Shown here piece by piece: positions 31,647 to 40,202 of a stretch of DNA of 41,618 nt. A model generated the notes under the pieces. The model had not been told where the DNA came from. It did not search any database and saw only the letters and a list, made by a program, of their open reading frames with translations. Where the stretch lies: assembly GCA_013298165.1 (NCBI GenBank), contig JAAFJU010000029.1, positions 1 through 41,618 on the forward strand. Direction: 5' to 3'. Both the position numbers and the translations under genes were made by a program. Origin of the DNA: Synechococcales cyanobacterium bin31.maxbin.ball.101 (lineage in GTDB: Bacteria > Cyanobacteriota > Cyanobacteriia > Leptolyngbyales > Leptolyngbyaceae). Within the stretch, counting starts at the first letter, position 1, and each line of letters opens with the position of its first letter.

Positions 31647-31763
31647 ATGACCCGTTATCTTTCTAGCGCTCCCGTGCTGCTCATGCTGTTGCTGACCGTC
31701 ACGGCAGGGATTTTGATTGAGTTTAATCGGTTCTTCCCGGACTTGTTGGCTCACCCGCTTTAA
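31647..31763 (+). CDS. psaJ: Photosystem I subunit IX (38 residues)
   Basis: The gene is short enough to be missed by ORF length filters. It encodes a 38-residue hydrophobic protein starting [14 protein letters not shown] and continuing through one membrane helix to [14 protein letters not shown]. This is the conserved PsaJ pattern: a short cytoplasmic N-terminus, one helix and the INRFFPD-type ending. PsaJ sits at the photosystem I edge and interacts with PsaF. It is 42 bp after psaF with GGAGG 7-8 nt before its ATG, and an intrinsic terminator follows, closing the operon. Confidence 0.95.
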   Translation: MTRYLSSAPVLLMLLLTVTAGILIEFNRFFPDLLAHPL

Positions 31764-31822
31764 GATTTAGATGATCTATTTTTTATAGAAATCTAATTTT
31801 TACAGCAATGTCATTATTAAAA

Positions 31823-31866
31823 ATGCCGATCGGCTCTGATTTGTTTGGAGTCGATCGGTATTTTTT
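31823..31866 (+). terminator. Intrinsic terminator of psaF-psaJ
   Basis: ATGCCGATCGGCTC (31823-31836) pairs with GAGTCGATCGGTAT (31848-31861), a 14-bp stem with two G-U pairs, followed by TTTTT. It lies 59 bp after the psaJ stop and just before the convergent TPR gene stop. Confidence 0.93.
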
Positions 31867-31877
31867 ATGGTTGGGTT

Positions 31878-33200
31878 TTACTGCGGTTGAGTGATGGGGA
31901 TGCCGTGGGTGTGGCGGAGGGCGATGTGACGACGGCTGGCGGCATCGATGAAGTCGGGGTTGATTTCTAGGGCTTTGTCGTAGTTGCCGATGGCTTCTAG
32001 GTGGAGTCCCATGCGACTAAAGGTGATGCCGCGACGATACCAGGCGCGGGCGAACTTGGGATTGTTTTCGAGGGCGCGATCGTAGGAGGCGATGGCTTCT
32101 TCGGACTGGTTGAGGCGATCGATCACCTTGCCCCGATCGTACCAGAGCTGCGGGTCGTTGGGATGGATTTTGACGGCCCGATTGTAGGTATTCAGGGCCT
32201 CGGAATATTTGCCCAACTGATAGAGGACGGAACCTTTGGCAGAAAGGGCTGGAATAGATGTGCAGCGCAGGGCTAGAGCTTGATTAAGACTATAGAGGGC
32301 ATCTTCTAGAAGACGGTTTTCTTTTTGAACCAGGCCCAGAACGATCCAGCCTTCGATCCAATGGGGGGAGAGGCTGAGCGATCGTTGGTAGCTTTCGATC
32401 GCTTCATTGATTTGATAGAGCGCTTCTAAGACTTTGCCGCGCTGGTACCAAGCTTCGGACATGAGCGGGGCGATGCGGATGGCTTTGTTATAGCTGGCGA
32501 GGGCTTCGTCATTTTGGCCGAGTCTGCGCAGAACGCTGCCCCGTCGTAGCCAGACTTGGGCGACGTTGGGCTTGATTTCTAGGACTCGGTTGTACTTGGC
32601 GAGGGCTTCGCTGTATTTTCCGACTTTGTAGAGAAGATTCGCTTGATTATGGTGGGCACTGGAGAAATGGGGACGGGAAGCCAGGGCTTGTTCGTAGCTG
32701 TCGATCGCCTCCCCATAGCGTTTTAAATAGGTCAGCGAGAGGGCACGGTTGTACCAGCCCGGGGCGTAGTCAGGTCGGAGCTTGAGTCCGGATTCATAGC
32801 TGGTGATGGCTTCTTCGTAGGCGTTTAGCTTCATCAGGGCATTGCCTCGGTTATACCAGGTCTTATGGCCGTGACGGTTAAGCTTGAGGGCACGATCGTA
32901 GCTGTTGATGGCTTCTTCGTAATGTTCGATGGCCGCGAATGCCATGCCGAGGTTGTTCCAGGCGGGGGAGTAGTCTTCGCGAATGGCAATGACTTCTTTA
33001 AATGACGTGATCGCCTCATTGACTTGATTGATCTGCATCAGCGCTTTGCCGCGTTCGTACCACACGACGTACCAGTCGGGCTGATGGTCGATCGCGTGAT
33101 TAAATGCGGCTACAGCCTCGGAAAAGGACCCGGACTGAGCCAGTTTTCTCCCTTTCTCAAAAAACGTTTCTGCCCCGATCTGCTGAACCATACACTCCAT
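31878..33200 (-). CDS. TPR repeat protein (12 tandem repeats)
   Basis: The 440-residue protein is almost entirely a tetratricopeptide array: twelve consecutive 34-residue units, from AETFFEKGRKLAQSGSF to ARAWYRRGITFSRMGLH, with the usual W-x2-R-G-x2-L-x4-Y-x2-AI-x-Y-x2-A pattern. There is no signal peptide or membrane segment, and no other domain, so it is likely a cytoplasmic or peripheral scaffold; a partner cannot be assigned. A regular array of this length forms an extended superhelix. TPR proteins are common in cyanobacteria and often assist photosystem assembly, but the adjacency to psaFJ is convergent and not evidence of that role. Confidence 0.93.
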   Translation of the reverse strand: MECMVQQIGAETFFEKGRKLAQSGSFSEAVAAFNHAIDHQPDWYVVWYERGKALMQINQVNEAITSFKEVIAIREDYSPAWNNLGMAFAAIEHYEEAINSYDRALKLNRHGHKTWYNRGNALMKLNAYEEAITSYESGLKLRPDYAPGWYNRALSLTYLKRYGEAIDSYEQALASRPHFSSAHHNQANLLYKVGKYSEALAKYNRVLEIKPNVAQVWLRRGSVLRRLGQNDEALASYNKAIRIAPLMSEAWYQRGKVLEALYQINEAIESYQRSLSLSPHWIEGWIVLGLVQKENRLLEDALYSLNQALALRCTSIPALSAKGSVLYQLGKYSEALNTYNRAVKIHPNDPQLWYDRGKVIDRLNQSEEAIASYDRALENNPKFARAWYRRGITFSRMGLHLEAIGNYDKALEINPDFIDAASRRHIALRHTHGIPITQPQ

Positions 33201-33543
33201 AAATGCGATCTCGCATGACGTAAGAAGACCACCTTGTCCTCTCCATTCCCTTGTATTCTGACCTGACCGGATAACGTTCTAATAAGGAAAAAGGTGGTTT
33301 CTGACCATTTCTCTCTCTATTCTAAACATTGACTGAAATTATTTGGCTCCTGAGTGAGTTGTATGAGATAGATTTTATATTTTGGTCTGATTCCGTGGAA
33401 TATTCTTCACAGTTCTCCATTTTTCTCTGAATGATGTGATTTTGAGTCTCTGCGGGGCTGATCGGCGATGAAGCTTGATGTCTGGTACGATCGAAACCCG
33501 ACATTATTCGTTAAACCACTCATCAAATCACCAAGCATTCACT
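33201..33543. other. Intergenic region between TPR and aroC genes
   Basis: AT-rich DNA holding the divergent promoters. ACCACCTT (33228-33235) and AAGGTGGT (33291-33298) are complementary but far apart. The aroC frame is open back to 33475, but that part is not conserved-looking, so the gene starts at 33544. Confidence 0.5.
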
Positions 33544-34650
33544 ATGGGCAGCACCTTTGGACAGGCATTTCGGATTACGACCTTTGGGGAATCCCATGGG
33601 GGCGGGGTGGGAGTGGTGATCGATGGCTGTCCGCCGAAGGTGGAGATTTCCCGTGAGGCGATTCAGCTTGAACTCGATCGTCGTCGCCCTGGCCAAAGCA
33701 AAATCACGACGCCGCGTAATGAAGCGGACCAATGTGAAATCCTTTCGGGAATGATAGATGGTGTCACCTTGGGCACGCCGATCGCCATTATGGTTCGCAA
33801 CAAGGATCAGCGATCCCAGGACTACGGCGACATGGAGAAAAAATATCGGCCCTCCCATGCGGATGCGACCTACGATGCGAAGTATGGCATTCGGGCTGTG
33901 GCAGGTGGAGGCCGATCGTCGGCACGGGAAACCATCGGACGAGTGGCAGCGGGGGCGATCGCCAAGCAAATCTTGACGGATTTTGCGAATACTGAGGTGA
34001 TTGCCTATGTGAAACGGATTAAGGACTTGGAGGGGACGGTGGACCCGGCGACGGTGACGATGGCGCAGGTGGAGAGCAATATTGTGCGCTGTCCCGATGG
34101 TGAGGCAGCAGAACGGATGGTGGAGCTAATTCAGCAAATGTCGAAGGAAGGGGACTCGATCGGTGGGGTGATTGAGTGCGTGGTGCGGAACTGCCCGGTG
34201 GGCTTAGGGGAGCCTGTGTTTGATAAGTTGGAGGCGGATTTGGCGAAGGCGGTGATGTCGTTACCTGCGACGAAGGGCTTTGAGATTGGGTCTGGGTTTG
34301 CGGGGACGTTGATGCGGGGGAGTGAGCATAATGATGCGTTTTATATGGAGGGTGATCGGGTCCGAACAGTGACGAACCGATCGGGCGGGATTCAGGGCGG
34401 GATTTCCAATGGGGAATTTATTACGCTGCGAATTGCGTTTAAGCCGACGGCGACGATTCGTAAAGAGCAGGATACGGTGACGAATGAGGGCGAAACCGTG
34501 ACGTTGGCGGCGAAGGGGCGACATGATCCCTGTGTGTTGCCCCGTGCGGTGCCGATGGTGGAGGCGATGGTGGCCTTGGTGCTGTGCGATCATTTGTTGC
34601 GGCAGCGGGCACAGTGTGGCGATGGCTTCTTGGGAGCAAGCCATGAGTGA
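33544..34650 (+). CDS. aroC: Chorismate synthase
   Basis: AroC makes chorismate from EPSP with reduced FMN, the last shikimate step. The protein from ATG 33544 has 368 residues, the family length; the frame is open to 33475 but the extra residues are not part of the family. Signatures are [20 protein letters not shown] at the N-terminus, [34 protein letters not shown], and the C-terminal [17 protein letters not shown]. Chorismate feeds aromatic amino acids, quinones and more. The gene overlaps narM by 8 bp, so narM is probably translated by coupling. Confidence 0.95.
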   Translation: MGSTFGQAFRITTFGESHGGGVGVVIDGCPPKVEISREAIQLELDRRRPGQSKITTPRNEADQCEILSGMIDGVTLGTPIAIMVRNKDQRSQDYGDMEKKYRPSHADATYDAKYGIRAVAGGGRSSARETIGRVAAGAIAKQILTDFANTEVIAYVKRIKDLEGTVDPATVTMAQVESNIVRCPDGEAAERMVELIQQMSKEGDSIGGVIECVVRNCPVGLGEPVFDKLEADLAKAVMSLPATKGFEIGSGFAGTLMRGSEHNDAFYMEGDRVRTVTNRSGGIQGGISNGEFITLRIAFKPTATIRKEQDTVTNEGETVTLAAKGRHDPCVLPRAVPMVEAMVALVLCDHLLRQRAQCGDGFLGASHE

Positions 34651-35095
34651 GTTTTTTGAGTTTGAGCAGGATTTTGTGGCGTCGCTGCGGTGCATTCCGA
34701 TGCAGGTGCGGTTTAAGTTGGATACCTGTGGGGTGAAGCTGAAGCTACATCAGTGGAATGTTTTGAACCAGGACGATCGGCTGCAATTGGTCGATCGTCC
34801 TTGCGATAGTTTGGCTGAGGTTGCGGCGTATCGGGTGTTTTTACAAGCGTTGATTTTGGAGCGATCGGGGGAAGTGGCGAGTTTGCTAGCGATCGACGCT
34901 GATCCCGATTGGTTAAATGTGGCGCAAATTCCCGCTTCTGTTTTGGAAAAGGCGACATCAGTTGGGGAAACGATCGGGATCAAACAGTGGGCTGAGTTGA
35001 AACCCCTTCAACGGTTTGCCTTGATTAAGTTGAGCCGATCGGGTCATGAAAATAGTAATTTTCGACCTGCGTTGGAAGAGTTTGGATTGATTTAA
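34643..35095 (+). CDS. narM: Nitrate reductase-associated protein NarM
   Basis: NarM is a cyanobacterial protein required for active nitrate reductase (NarB) in Synechococcus elongatus. The 150-residue product from ATG 34643 has the family core: [20 protein letters not shown] followed by [18 protein letters not shown], then ERQQL-type [20 protein letters not shown] and the C-terminal [14 protein letters not shown]. The conserved cysteines (RCIPM, DTCGV) are present. Neither narB nor nitrate transport genes are in the window. The start lies within the last codons of aroC, a different frame, and the overlap decides the start. Its last 4 bp overlap a convergent Uma2 gene. Confidence 0.9.
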   Translation: MSEFFEFEQDFVASLRCIPMQVRFKLDTCGVKLKLHQWNVLNQDDRLQLVDRPCDSLAEVAAYRVFLQALILERSGEVASLLAIDADPDWLNVAQIPASVLEKATSVGETIGIKQWAELKPLQRFALIKLSRSGHENSNFRPALEEFGLI

Positions 35096-35718
35096 CTGTT
35101 TTGTAAAATGTAGGTGGTGAACGATCGGACTGCTTCTCCAAGGTCTGTTTCTGCCATCATAATGTGGCGTTTGAAAACTGCTAAGTCTAGATTTTTTAAG
35201 CCCTCTAATTGGCTCTGTTCGATGCGATCGTAGCCATTTTCTTGCAGGTGATAAAGCGTCAAGGTACCATCTTCCCAGAACCAAACTTCAGGAACTCTGA
35301 GGGCCTTGTATCGCTGAAGTTTGGAAGTTCCGCCGCTGGTGAAGACGACTTCAATGGAGAGATCGGGAATGGGTTTGAGTTTACCGATGCAGTAGCTTTG
35401 GTCCGGTTGGGCGGCGGCGATACCGTCTTGTTCTTGATCAGCGGTGCCGAGGGCAAAAAATGAAATACCTTGATAGGCCAGAAAAAAGGTCAGCAGTTGA
35501 CCGATGATGTGGGAGAAAATTTCGTGCGATCGGGCGGGCATGAGAATTTCGATCGTTCCATTAAAGTAAGACAACCGGACATTTGAACTCTGCCCGCAGC
35601 CCTGTTGAATCAACTTAAATTGCGCCCAATCACCTTGGATCGTAATCAGTTGATCCAAGGCTCTTTCAACCGATCGGTGCTCTTGGTCGGGACGGAAGGT
35701 TTCGGTAGCGACGGTCAT
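35092..35718 (-). CDS. Uma2-family (DUF820) protein, paralogue of 29318-29941
   Basis: This 208-residue protein is nearly the same as the Uma2 gene at 29318 over its whole length: ITIQGDWAQFKLIQQGCGQS, EILMPARSHEIFSHIIGQLL, QPDQSYCIGKLKPIPDLSIE and EVVFTSGGTSKLQRYKALRV. The PD-(D/E)XK-like core is intact. The N-terminus MTVATETFRPDQEHRSV differs more. It is on the opposite strand, so the duplication was not a simple tandem copy. It overlaps narM by 4 bp and shares no obvious operon with it. Family function is not known. Confidence 0.87.
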   Translation of the reverse strand: MTVATETFRPDQEHRSVERALDQLITIQGDWAQFKLIQQGCGQSSNVRLSYFNGTIEILMPARSHEIFSHIIGQLLTFFLAYQGISFFALGTADQEQDGIAAAQPDQSYCIGKLKPIPDLSIEVVFTSGGTSKLQRYKALRVPEVWFWEDGTLTLYHLQENGYDRIEQSQLEGLKNLDLAVFKRHIMMAETDLGEAVRSFTTYILQNS

Positions 35719-35782
35719 GGGGTTCGCTCCTGATGGAATTGCTTTAGTTTAGCAGTTGGGGATCGTTAATCAGCTTGAGCAA

Positions 35783-36409
35783 CTACCAAATTCGGTCCAT
35801 ACTCAAAACAAAACCGGGCATTACCTCGCTACAATCGATTGAATTTGGAGCGTCCAATACCAGCGCACTCTGTCCAACACGATACACTTCGGCTTGTTTA
35901 TTTTTTGGATTGATTAGCAACCCTAATCTCACCCCTAGCCGTTGATATTCTTCCATCTTCTCCTGCAATGGCTTTAAACTATCGGTCGCTGACCTCAACT
36001 CAATGACAAAATCCGGCACGATCGGAATAAACCCAACAATCCTAACGCCCACTAGCCGCGATTTCTCAATCCAGGAGACATCGGGCGACATCTTCCCGCC
36101 ACCGATCGCCACAAAGTCATAGCCCGTCGATGAGTCAAATGCTTCACCCAGGTCCGTTTGGCGGTTCCAGTACCATACCTCTCCAAATAAGTTTCCATTT
36201 CGTTTCCCACTTTCACCACCCGTTGGAGGCATAACAATCAGTTCTCCATCTTTTGTTAACTCAAGGCGTAAATCTGGATTCTGAATGCAAAGCCGATCGA
36301 AGTGTTCTGAACTCACCTTCAACTTGACATTACTGACATCCAATGGCCAAGGCTCAAGGGCAATCAACTCTGTAGCAGCAGTGGCAGGAGCGGCAGGAGC
36401 AACAGTCAT
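35783..36409 (-). CDS. Uma2-family (DUF820) protein, second subtype
   Basis: This 208-residue protein is also Uma2 but of a different subfamily: VSSEHFDRLCIQNPDLRLEL, then ELIVMPPTGGESGKRNGNLF, MSPDVSWIEKSR and IVPDFVIELRSATDSLKPLQ, then MEEYQRLGVRLGLLINPKNK. D of SPDVSW, E of VIELRS and the K/E positions form the nuclease-like core. An Ala/Thr-rich N-terminus is present. It is 64 bp upstream of the other Uma2 gene on the same strand, so the pair may be one transcription unit. Several such genes in one window is common in cyanobacteria. Confidence 0.87.
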   Translation of the reverse strand: MTVAPAAPATAATELIALEPWPLDVSNVKLKVSSEHFDRLCIQNPDLRLELTKDGELIVMPPTGGESGKRNGNLFGEVWYWNRQTDLGEAFDSSTGYDFVAIGGGKMSPDVSWIEKSRLVGVRIVGFIPIVPDFVIELRSATDSLKPLQEKMEEYQRLGVRLGLLINPKNKQAEVYRVGQSALVLDAPNSIDCSEVMPGFVLSMDRIW

Positions 36410-36516
36410 AAAACCTCCAACGATCGGCGGGAGCTACATCATAGGCTGATGCTGATTCTATCATTTCCTAAAACCAGGCTCGGCGGGGAGTTCCGGAAGG
36501 CACTGATTGGAAGCTG

Positions 36517-36993
36517 TTATTCGGCTTGGGCGTTGAGGCGGTAGTTGCCACGGGAGCCGGATTCCATGGAGCCGACCCAGATTTTGTAGGTGCCTGCGCT
36601 CCAGTTGGTGCCGGAGTAGCTGGCGTCTTTTTTGCTTCCGGTGTCGTCGCCGCAGCGCAGTTCGTCCCCTGGGCCTTGGATGACGATCGTGGTGTCCCGT
36701 CCGCCGCTGTTGACTTTGAGGCTGAGTTTGCTGACGGCTTGGGTGAGCGTCATGATGTGGTCGGGGTTGCTGTCGCCGAAGCCAAGGCATTTGTTGCCAT
36801 TGCGATCGCTGCCTGCGGTGATGCTGGGAATAGAGGTGCTACCGCCCGTGGAGCCGCCGACGGAGGCTGTCTTTTTGTCACCAATTTTAAAGGCTTCAAA
36901 GTTGGCTTGGGCTTGGACGAGCGGGGCGATCGCGAGACCTGTGGTGAGCAAGATGCCTGCGGTGATTGCGAGGGAACGAATGAGGGATGTCAT
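36517..36993 (-). CDS. Secreted small beta-rich hypothetical protein
   Basis: This 158-residue protein has a signal peptide (about 1-29, ending VQAQA). The rest is Gly/Ser-rich at first (ASVGGSTGGSTS), then a likely beta-domain with KCLGFGDSNPDHIMTLTQAV, VNSGGRDTTIVIQGPGDELR, and ending in GTYKIWVGSMESGSRGNYRL. The GTYKIWVGS-type strand and the paired cysteines (KCLGF, LRCGDD) suggest a small PPC-like domain similar to the modules after the kinase membrane segment. I do not recognise a specific family. It is likely periplasmic or outside the cell. Confidence 0.72.
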   Translation of the reverse strand: MTSLIRSLAITAGILLTTGLAIAPLVQAQANFEAFKIGDKKTASVGGSTGGSTSIPSITAGSDRNGNKCLGFGDSNPDHIMTLTQAVSKLSLKVNSGGRDTTIVIQGPGDELRCGDDTGSKKDASYSGTNWSAGTYKIWVGSMESGSRGNYRLNAQAE

Positions 36994-37169
36994 GATTGTG
37001 TCTCGTAGGGTTATGTCTATTATTTCTTATGGATCCGTCGTATTACTTATCTCTCAGGACAGATTTCCGATCGACACAGACTCATTTCTCGATCGGGTTT
37101 AACGACTTGTGACTTTTATTGATTGTGGTTCTGATTACTTATGCATTTTGTATTTTTAAGTTTGTATTT

Positions 37170-38432
37170 TTAAGGATGAGTGGGTTTGGTGACGATCCAC
37201 TGGGTGATGGGGGAGAGGGATTTCCAGCCGAGGAAGCTGCCGATCGGTTCTGCGCGTTGGATTTGAATGCGGGTGAGACTGCCTCCGTACTGTTGTTGAA
37301 GTTGAAAGAGTTTCATTTCGGTTTCTAGGGTGACGCCGTTGCTGACGAGCTTGCCGCCTGGTTTGAGCGTGTCCCAGCAGGCTTCAAAGACGCCCGATCG
37401 GGTGATGCCGCCGCCGATGAAAATGGTGTCGGGGTTTGGTTCTAGGGTTTGGCCTAACGTTTGATCTGGCGTTTGTAGAATCTCTGGGGCTTGGCCTTGG
37501 AGGGTTTTGAGATTGGGGACGCCGAGGGTTTTGGCGTTGTGGTGGATGGTGGCGATGCGATCGCTGCGGGATTCGACGGCGAGGGCGGTGCAGCGGGGAT
37601 GGGTGCGCATCCATTCGATGGCGATGGAGCCGGAGCCGGAGCCGATGTCCCAGAGGTGCTGGCCGGGGAAGGGGGCGAGGGCGTTGAGGGTGAGGGTGCG
37701 GATTTCTTGTTTGGTGAGTTGGCCGTCGTGCTGATAGAAACTATCAGGAATTGAGAATTGAGAGTTGAGAATGGGGAATTGAGCCGTTTGGAGGGTTTGA
37801 ATATCCGGGCATTGGAGGGCGATCGTGTTTAGGTCGGCGATGGGTGTTTGGAATCCGGTTTTGGCGATCGTGGTGTGGTGGTTTTCTTTGGGACCTCCGA
37901 GGTGTTCGAGGAGATGGACGATCGTTTCGCCGTAGCCGTAGTCGGTGAGGTGCTGACAGACCAGGTTTGGGGTGGTTTTGTCGCTGCTGAGGATGAGGAG
38001 TTTGGCGTTGGGGTAGAGTTTGGGGCGGAGGAGGTGGATGTCGCGTCCGCAGAGGCTGAGCTTTTCGGTGTCTGCGGTGGACCAGCCGAGGCGGGTGGCG
38101 GCGAGGGTGGCGGCGGAGAGGTGCGGGAGGAGTTGCAGTTCTGCCAGTGGAATGTGGCGCAGTAGGGTGTTGCCGATGCCGTAGCAGAGGGGATCGCCGC
38201 TGGCGAGGACGCAGACGGGTTTGTTTCTGTGTTTGAGGAGTTCGGTGATGGAGTCTTGAATGGGCGATCGCCAGCGGTGGGTTTGGGCTTTGATCTCGGA
38301 TGGCAGCAAGGCGAGGTGACGATCGCCGCCGTAGATGATTTGGGCGCTTTGGAGGGCGGTTTTGGCGATCGGACTGAGGACATCAAATCCATCTTCGCCG
38401 ATGCCAATGACGGTGAGCCAGGGGGTTTGCAT
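37170..38432 (-). CDS. cobL: Bifunctional (cobalt-)precorrin C5/C15 methyltransferase and decarboxylase (CbiE-CbiT)
   Basis: This 420-residue fusion carries out two methylations and one decarboxylation of the corrin precursor with SAM. The N-terminal CbiE half has WLTVIGIGEDGFDVLSP and the SAM/substrate loop ASGDPLCYGIG (77-87). The C-terminal CbiT half has a class I SAM site, HLWDIGSGSGSIAIEWMR, and ends around TLETEMKLFQLQQQYGGSLT. CobL fusions are the usual form in cyanobacteria. It diverges from the cobG operon, with the cobalamin riboswitch in the 202-bp gap on the other strand. No separate switch is seen before cobL. Confidence 0.94.
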   Translation of the reverse strand: MQTPWLTVIGIGEDGFDVLSPIAKTALQSAQIIYGGDRHLALLPSEIKAQTHRWRSPIQDSITELLKHRNKPVCVLASGDPLCYGIGNTLLRHIPLAELQLLPHLSAATLAATRLGWSTADTEKLSLCGRDIHLLRPKLYPNAKLLILSSDKTTPNLVCQHLTDYGYGETIVHLLEHLGGPKENHHTTIAKTGFQTPIADLNTIALQCPDIQTLQTAQFPILNSQFSIPDSFYQHDGQLTKQEIRTLTLNALAPFPGQHLWDIGSGSGSIAIEWMRTHPRCTALAVESRSDRIATIHHNAKTLGVPNLKTLQGQAPEILQTPDQTLGQTLEPNPDTIFIGGGITRSGVFEACWDTLKPGGKLVSNGVTLETEMKLFQLQQQYGGSLTRIQIQRAEPIGSFLGWKSLSPITQWIVTKPTHP

Positions 38433-38474
38433 GGGGGCGATCTGTTCTGAGGTTACGCGGTCTATGGTACGCTT

Positions 38475-38627
38475 CTGAGGCTGAAAATGTGGGAAAGTTC
38501 GGTGAGATTCCGGGGCTGTGCCGCAACTGTAATGTGAGATTTGCTAATTTTTTAGGTGAAATCTTACGAGTCAGAATGCCTGTTTTTAGCATTGTAGGGT
38601 TTGCCATTTCCTGCGTTGCACGGGGGC
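38475..38627 (+). ncRNA. Cobalamin riboswitch controlling cobG
   Basis: The conserved core is read directly: GGGAA (38491-38495), GGTGAGATTCC (38501-), CTGTGCCGCAACTGTAA and GAGTCAGAATGCC (38568-38580). The closing stem GCTGAAAA (38480-38487) pairs with TTTTTAGC (38583-38590). The peripheral arm after the core is short (GTGAGATTT/GAAATCTTAC), which fits the compact Cbl-II type. GCAAC (38523-38527) in the first loop is complementary to GTTGC (38615-38619) in a downstream hairpin that contains GGGGG (38622-38626), the cobG ribosome site 8 nt before ATG 38635. This suggests translational control. It is an inference from sequence. Confidence 0.9.
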
Positions 38628-38634
38628 TACTGTC

Positions 38635-39996
38635 ATGATTTCTCAAAGTGTTGTTGATGTTGCTCGTTCTGAGGCTGTAGCTTTTGAGCCTGTAAGCTGT
38701 CCAGGTTTGTTTTGTCCCACGATCGCATCTGATGGCGTTTTGACTCGGATTCGGATTCCGGGTGGGCAGGTTTCAATTCAGCAATTGTCGGTTTTGACTC
38801 AGGTAATGCGTCGATTGGACTGTTTAGAACTATTAATTACCAATCGCGCCAATGTGCAGTTGCGATCGGCTGAGAATTTGAGTCCTGATGATTTGAATGC
38901 GTTGCAAGATGCGGGACTAGCGGCGAAGAATCCGGCGATCGACCATTTGCGAAATATTATGGCGAGTCCAATGGCGGGTTTGGAGCCTGATGCGTTTGAT
39001 GTGATGCCTGCGCTGTTGGATTTGGAACGGTATATTTGTGAGACGCCGGATTTAGCGCGGTTGAGTGCGAAGTTTAGTATTGGGCTGGATGGCGGGGAAC
39101 GAGTTTCGGTGCGCGACCGGGCTAACGATATTTGGTTGATTGCGAATGGTTTTGAGAATTCTGGCGGATATGAATTGGTTTTGAATTTGGGGCATGGGGA
39201 ATGGCGATCGGGCTTGGTGGGAGATGCGGTGAGTTTGGTTAGAAAGGTGGTCGATCGGTATTTGATTTGTTTGGATCAATATTCCAATCAATTTGCAGAT
39301 CCGATCCAAAAGCATCGGCGAAGTCGGAAGCCGAGATTGAGAGATATTATTGAGCGGGTTGGGAAGGCGGGATTCCTGGAAGAGGGCGCGGGAAGCGCTG
39401 CCCGTACGGAAGAGCAAGAGGGAGAGAGATTTCAAAAAATGGGGGCAGGATTTGAGGGAATAGCTGAAAATAGCTTGCTGCATTTGCAATCGGAGGCCAA
39501 TCGAATTGCGATCGAAATCATCTGCCCGTTAGGAAAAATCAGCTTGGATCAAATCCGGGGTTTGATCCGAGTCTTGCAGCAATTTAATCTCAGCCAAATT
39601 CGCTTAACGCCTTGGCAAACCTTCATCATTCCAAATGTGCTGCGATCGGATCTTCCCCATTTAAAAACAGCCCTTGATCAAATCTCGATCAATCCTAATG
39701 CAAACCATCCCGCCCGTGGAATCGTCGCCTGTAGCGGGAAAGCAGGCTGTCAGTCTGCTGCAACTCATGCCCAAAAACATGCCCAGCAATTGATTGAAAA
39801 ATTAGCTTGCTTTGACGATCGGCCCTTCCCCACCATTCAAATCAGCGGCTGTGAAAAACTCTGTGCAATGCCGCGTGGGAGTGACATTACATTGATTGGC
39901 TGCGAGATTGACGGTGAAGAGCGCTACGGCGATTGGTTGCCGGAGGAGGCGATCGATCGGGTGGTTCAACAAATTCAACTGTTAAATAGCGGATAA
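38635..39996 (+). CDS. cobG: Precorrin-3B synthase (CobG), nitrite/sulfite reductase-like
   Basis: CobG is an Fe4S4/non-haem iron mono-oxygenase-like enzyme of the oxygen-dependent cobalamin pathway that makes precorrin-3B. The 453-residue protein has the duplicated ferredoxin-like repeats of nitrite/sulfite reductases. The iron-sulphur ligands are at Cys366 and Cys372 (CSGKAGC) and Cys406 and Cys410 (GCEKLC), the C-x5-C...C-x3-C pattern. IRIPGGQVSIQQLSVLTQVM, and LTPWQTFIIPN are typical. A charged, low-complexity insert (EEGAGSAARTEEQEGERF) sits between the two halves. The gene follows the cobalamin riboswitch and starts the plus-strand cob operon. A sirohaem nitrite reductase relative is excluded by its short length and context. 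Confidence 0.88.
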   Translation: MISQSVVDVARSEAVAFEPVSCPGLFCPTIASDGVLTRIRIPGGQVSIQQLSVLTQVMRRLDCLELLITNRANVQLRSAENLSPDDLNALQDAGLAAKNPAIDHLRNIMASPMAGLEPDAFDVMPALLDLERYICETPDLARLSAKFSIGLDGGERVSVRDRANDIWLIANGFENSGGYELVLNLGHGEWRSGLVGDAVSLVRKVVDRYLICLDQYSNQFADPIQKHRRSRKPRLRDIIERVGKAGFLEEGAGSAARTEEQEGERFQKMGAGFEGIAENSLLHLQSEANRIAIEIICPLGKISLDQIRGLIRVLQQFNLSQIRLTPWQTFIIPNVLRSDLPHLKTALDQISINPNANHPARGIVACSGKAGCQSAATHAQKHAQQLIEKLACFDDRPFPTIQISGCEKLCAMPRGSDITLIGCEIDGEERYGDWLPEEAIDRVVQQIQLLNSG

Positions 39997-40020
39997 TAGA
40001 GTGTTTCGTCTTCGTTGTAA

Positions 40021-40144
40021 GTCCCGATCCCCCTAGCCCCCTTAAAAAGGGGGGACATGAGTGGGAAAAGAAAAAAGGAGATTAATAAGATGCATACCCT
40101 GCTCAAAGTCCCCCTTTTTAAGGGGGATTTAGGGGGATCGGGAC
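40021..40144. mobile_element. Second MITE-like foldback element
   Basis: GTCCCGATCCCCCTAGCCCC at the left end (40021-) is complementary to the right end (to 40144). The 40-bp block 40103-40142 is identical to 15502-15541. No gene is inside. It splits the cob operon between cobG and cbiC, so the downstream genes are either read through a hairpin or need their own promoter. Confidence 0.8.
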
Positions 40145-40202
40145 TCTCATCGCAGACCATTCAAAGTCAATATATCCTATTCATTTATTTCCCTGCAATT
40201 CA

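Noticed and set aside
33475-33543. An N-terminal extension of aroC
   Set aside because: The family starts with MGSTFGQ-like sequence. The extra 23 residues have no resemblance to the family and no good start site.
34261-34695. A minus-strand frame of 144 codons opposite aroC
   Set aside because: It is a shadow of aroC, rich in His/Arg/Pro as expected from reverse-strand reading of GC-rich codons.
36526-37008. A 160-codon plus-strand frame opposite the secreted protein
   Set aside because: The minus strand has a signal peptide and protein-like composition; the plus frame is Gly/Ala/Val-biased with no domain.
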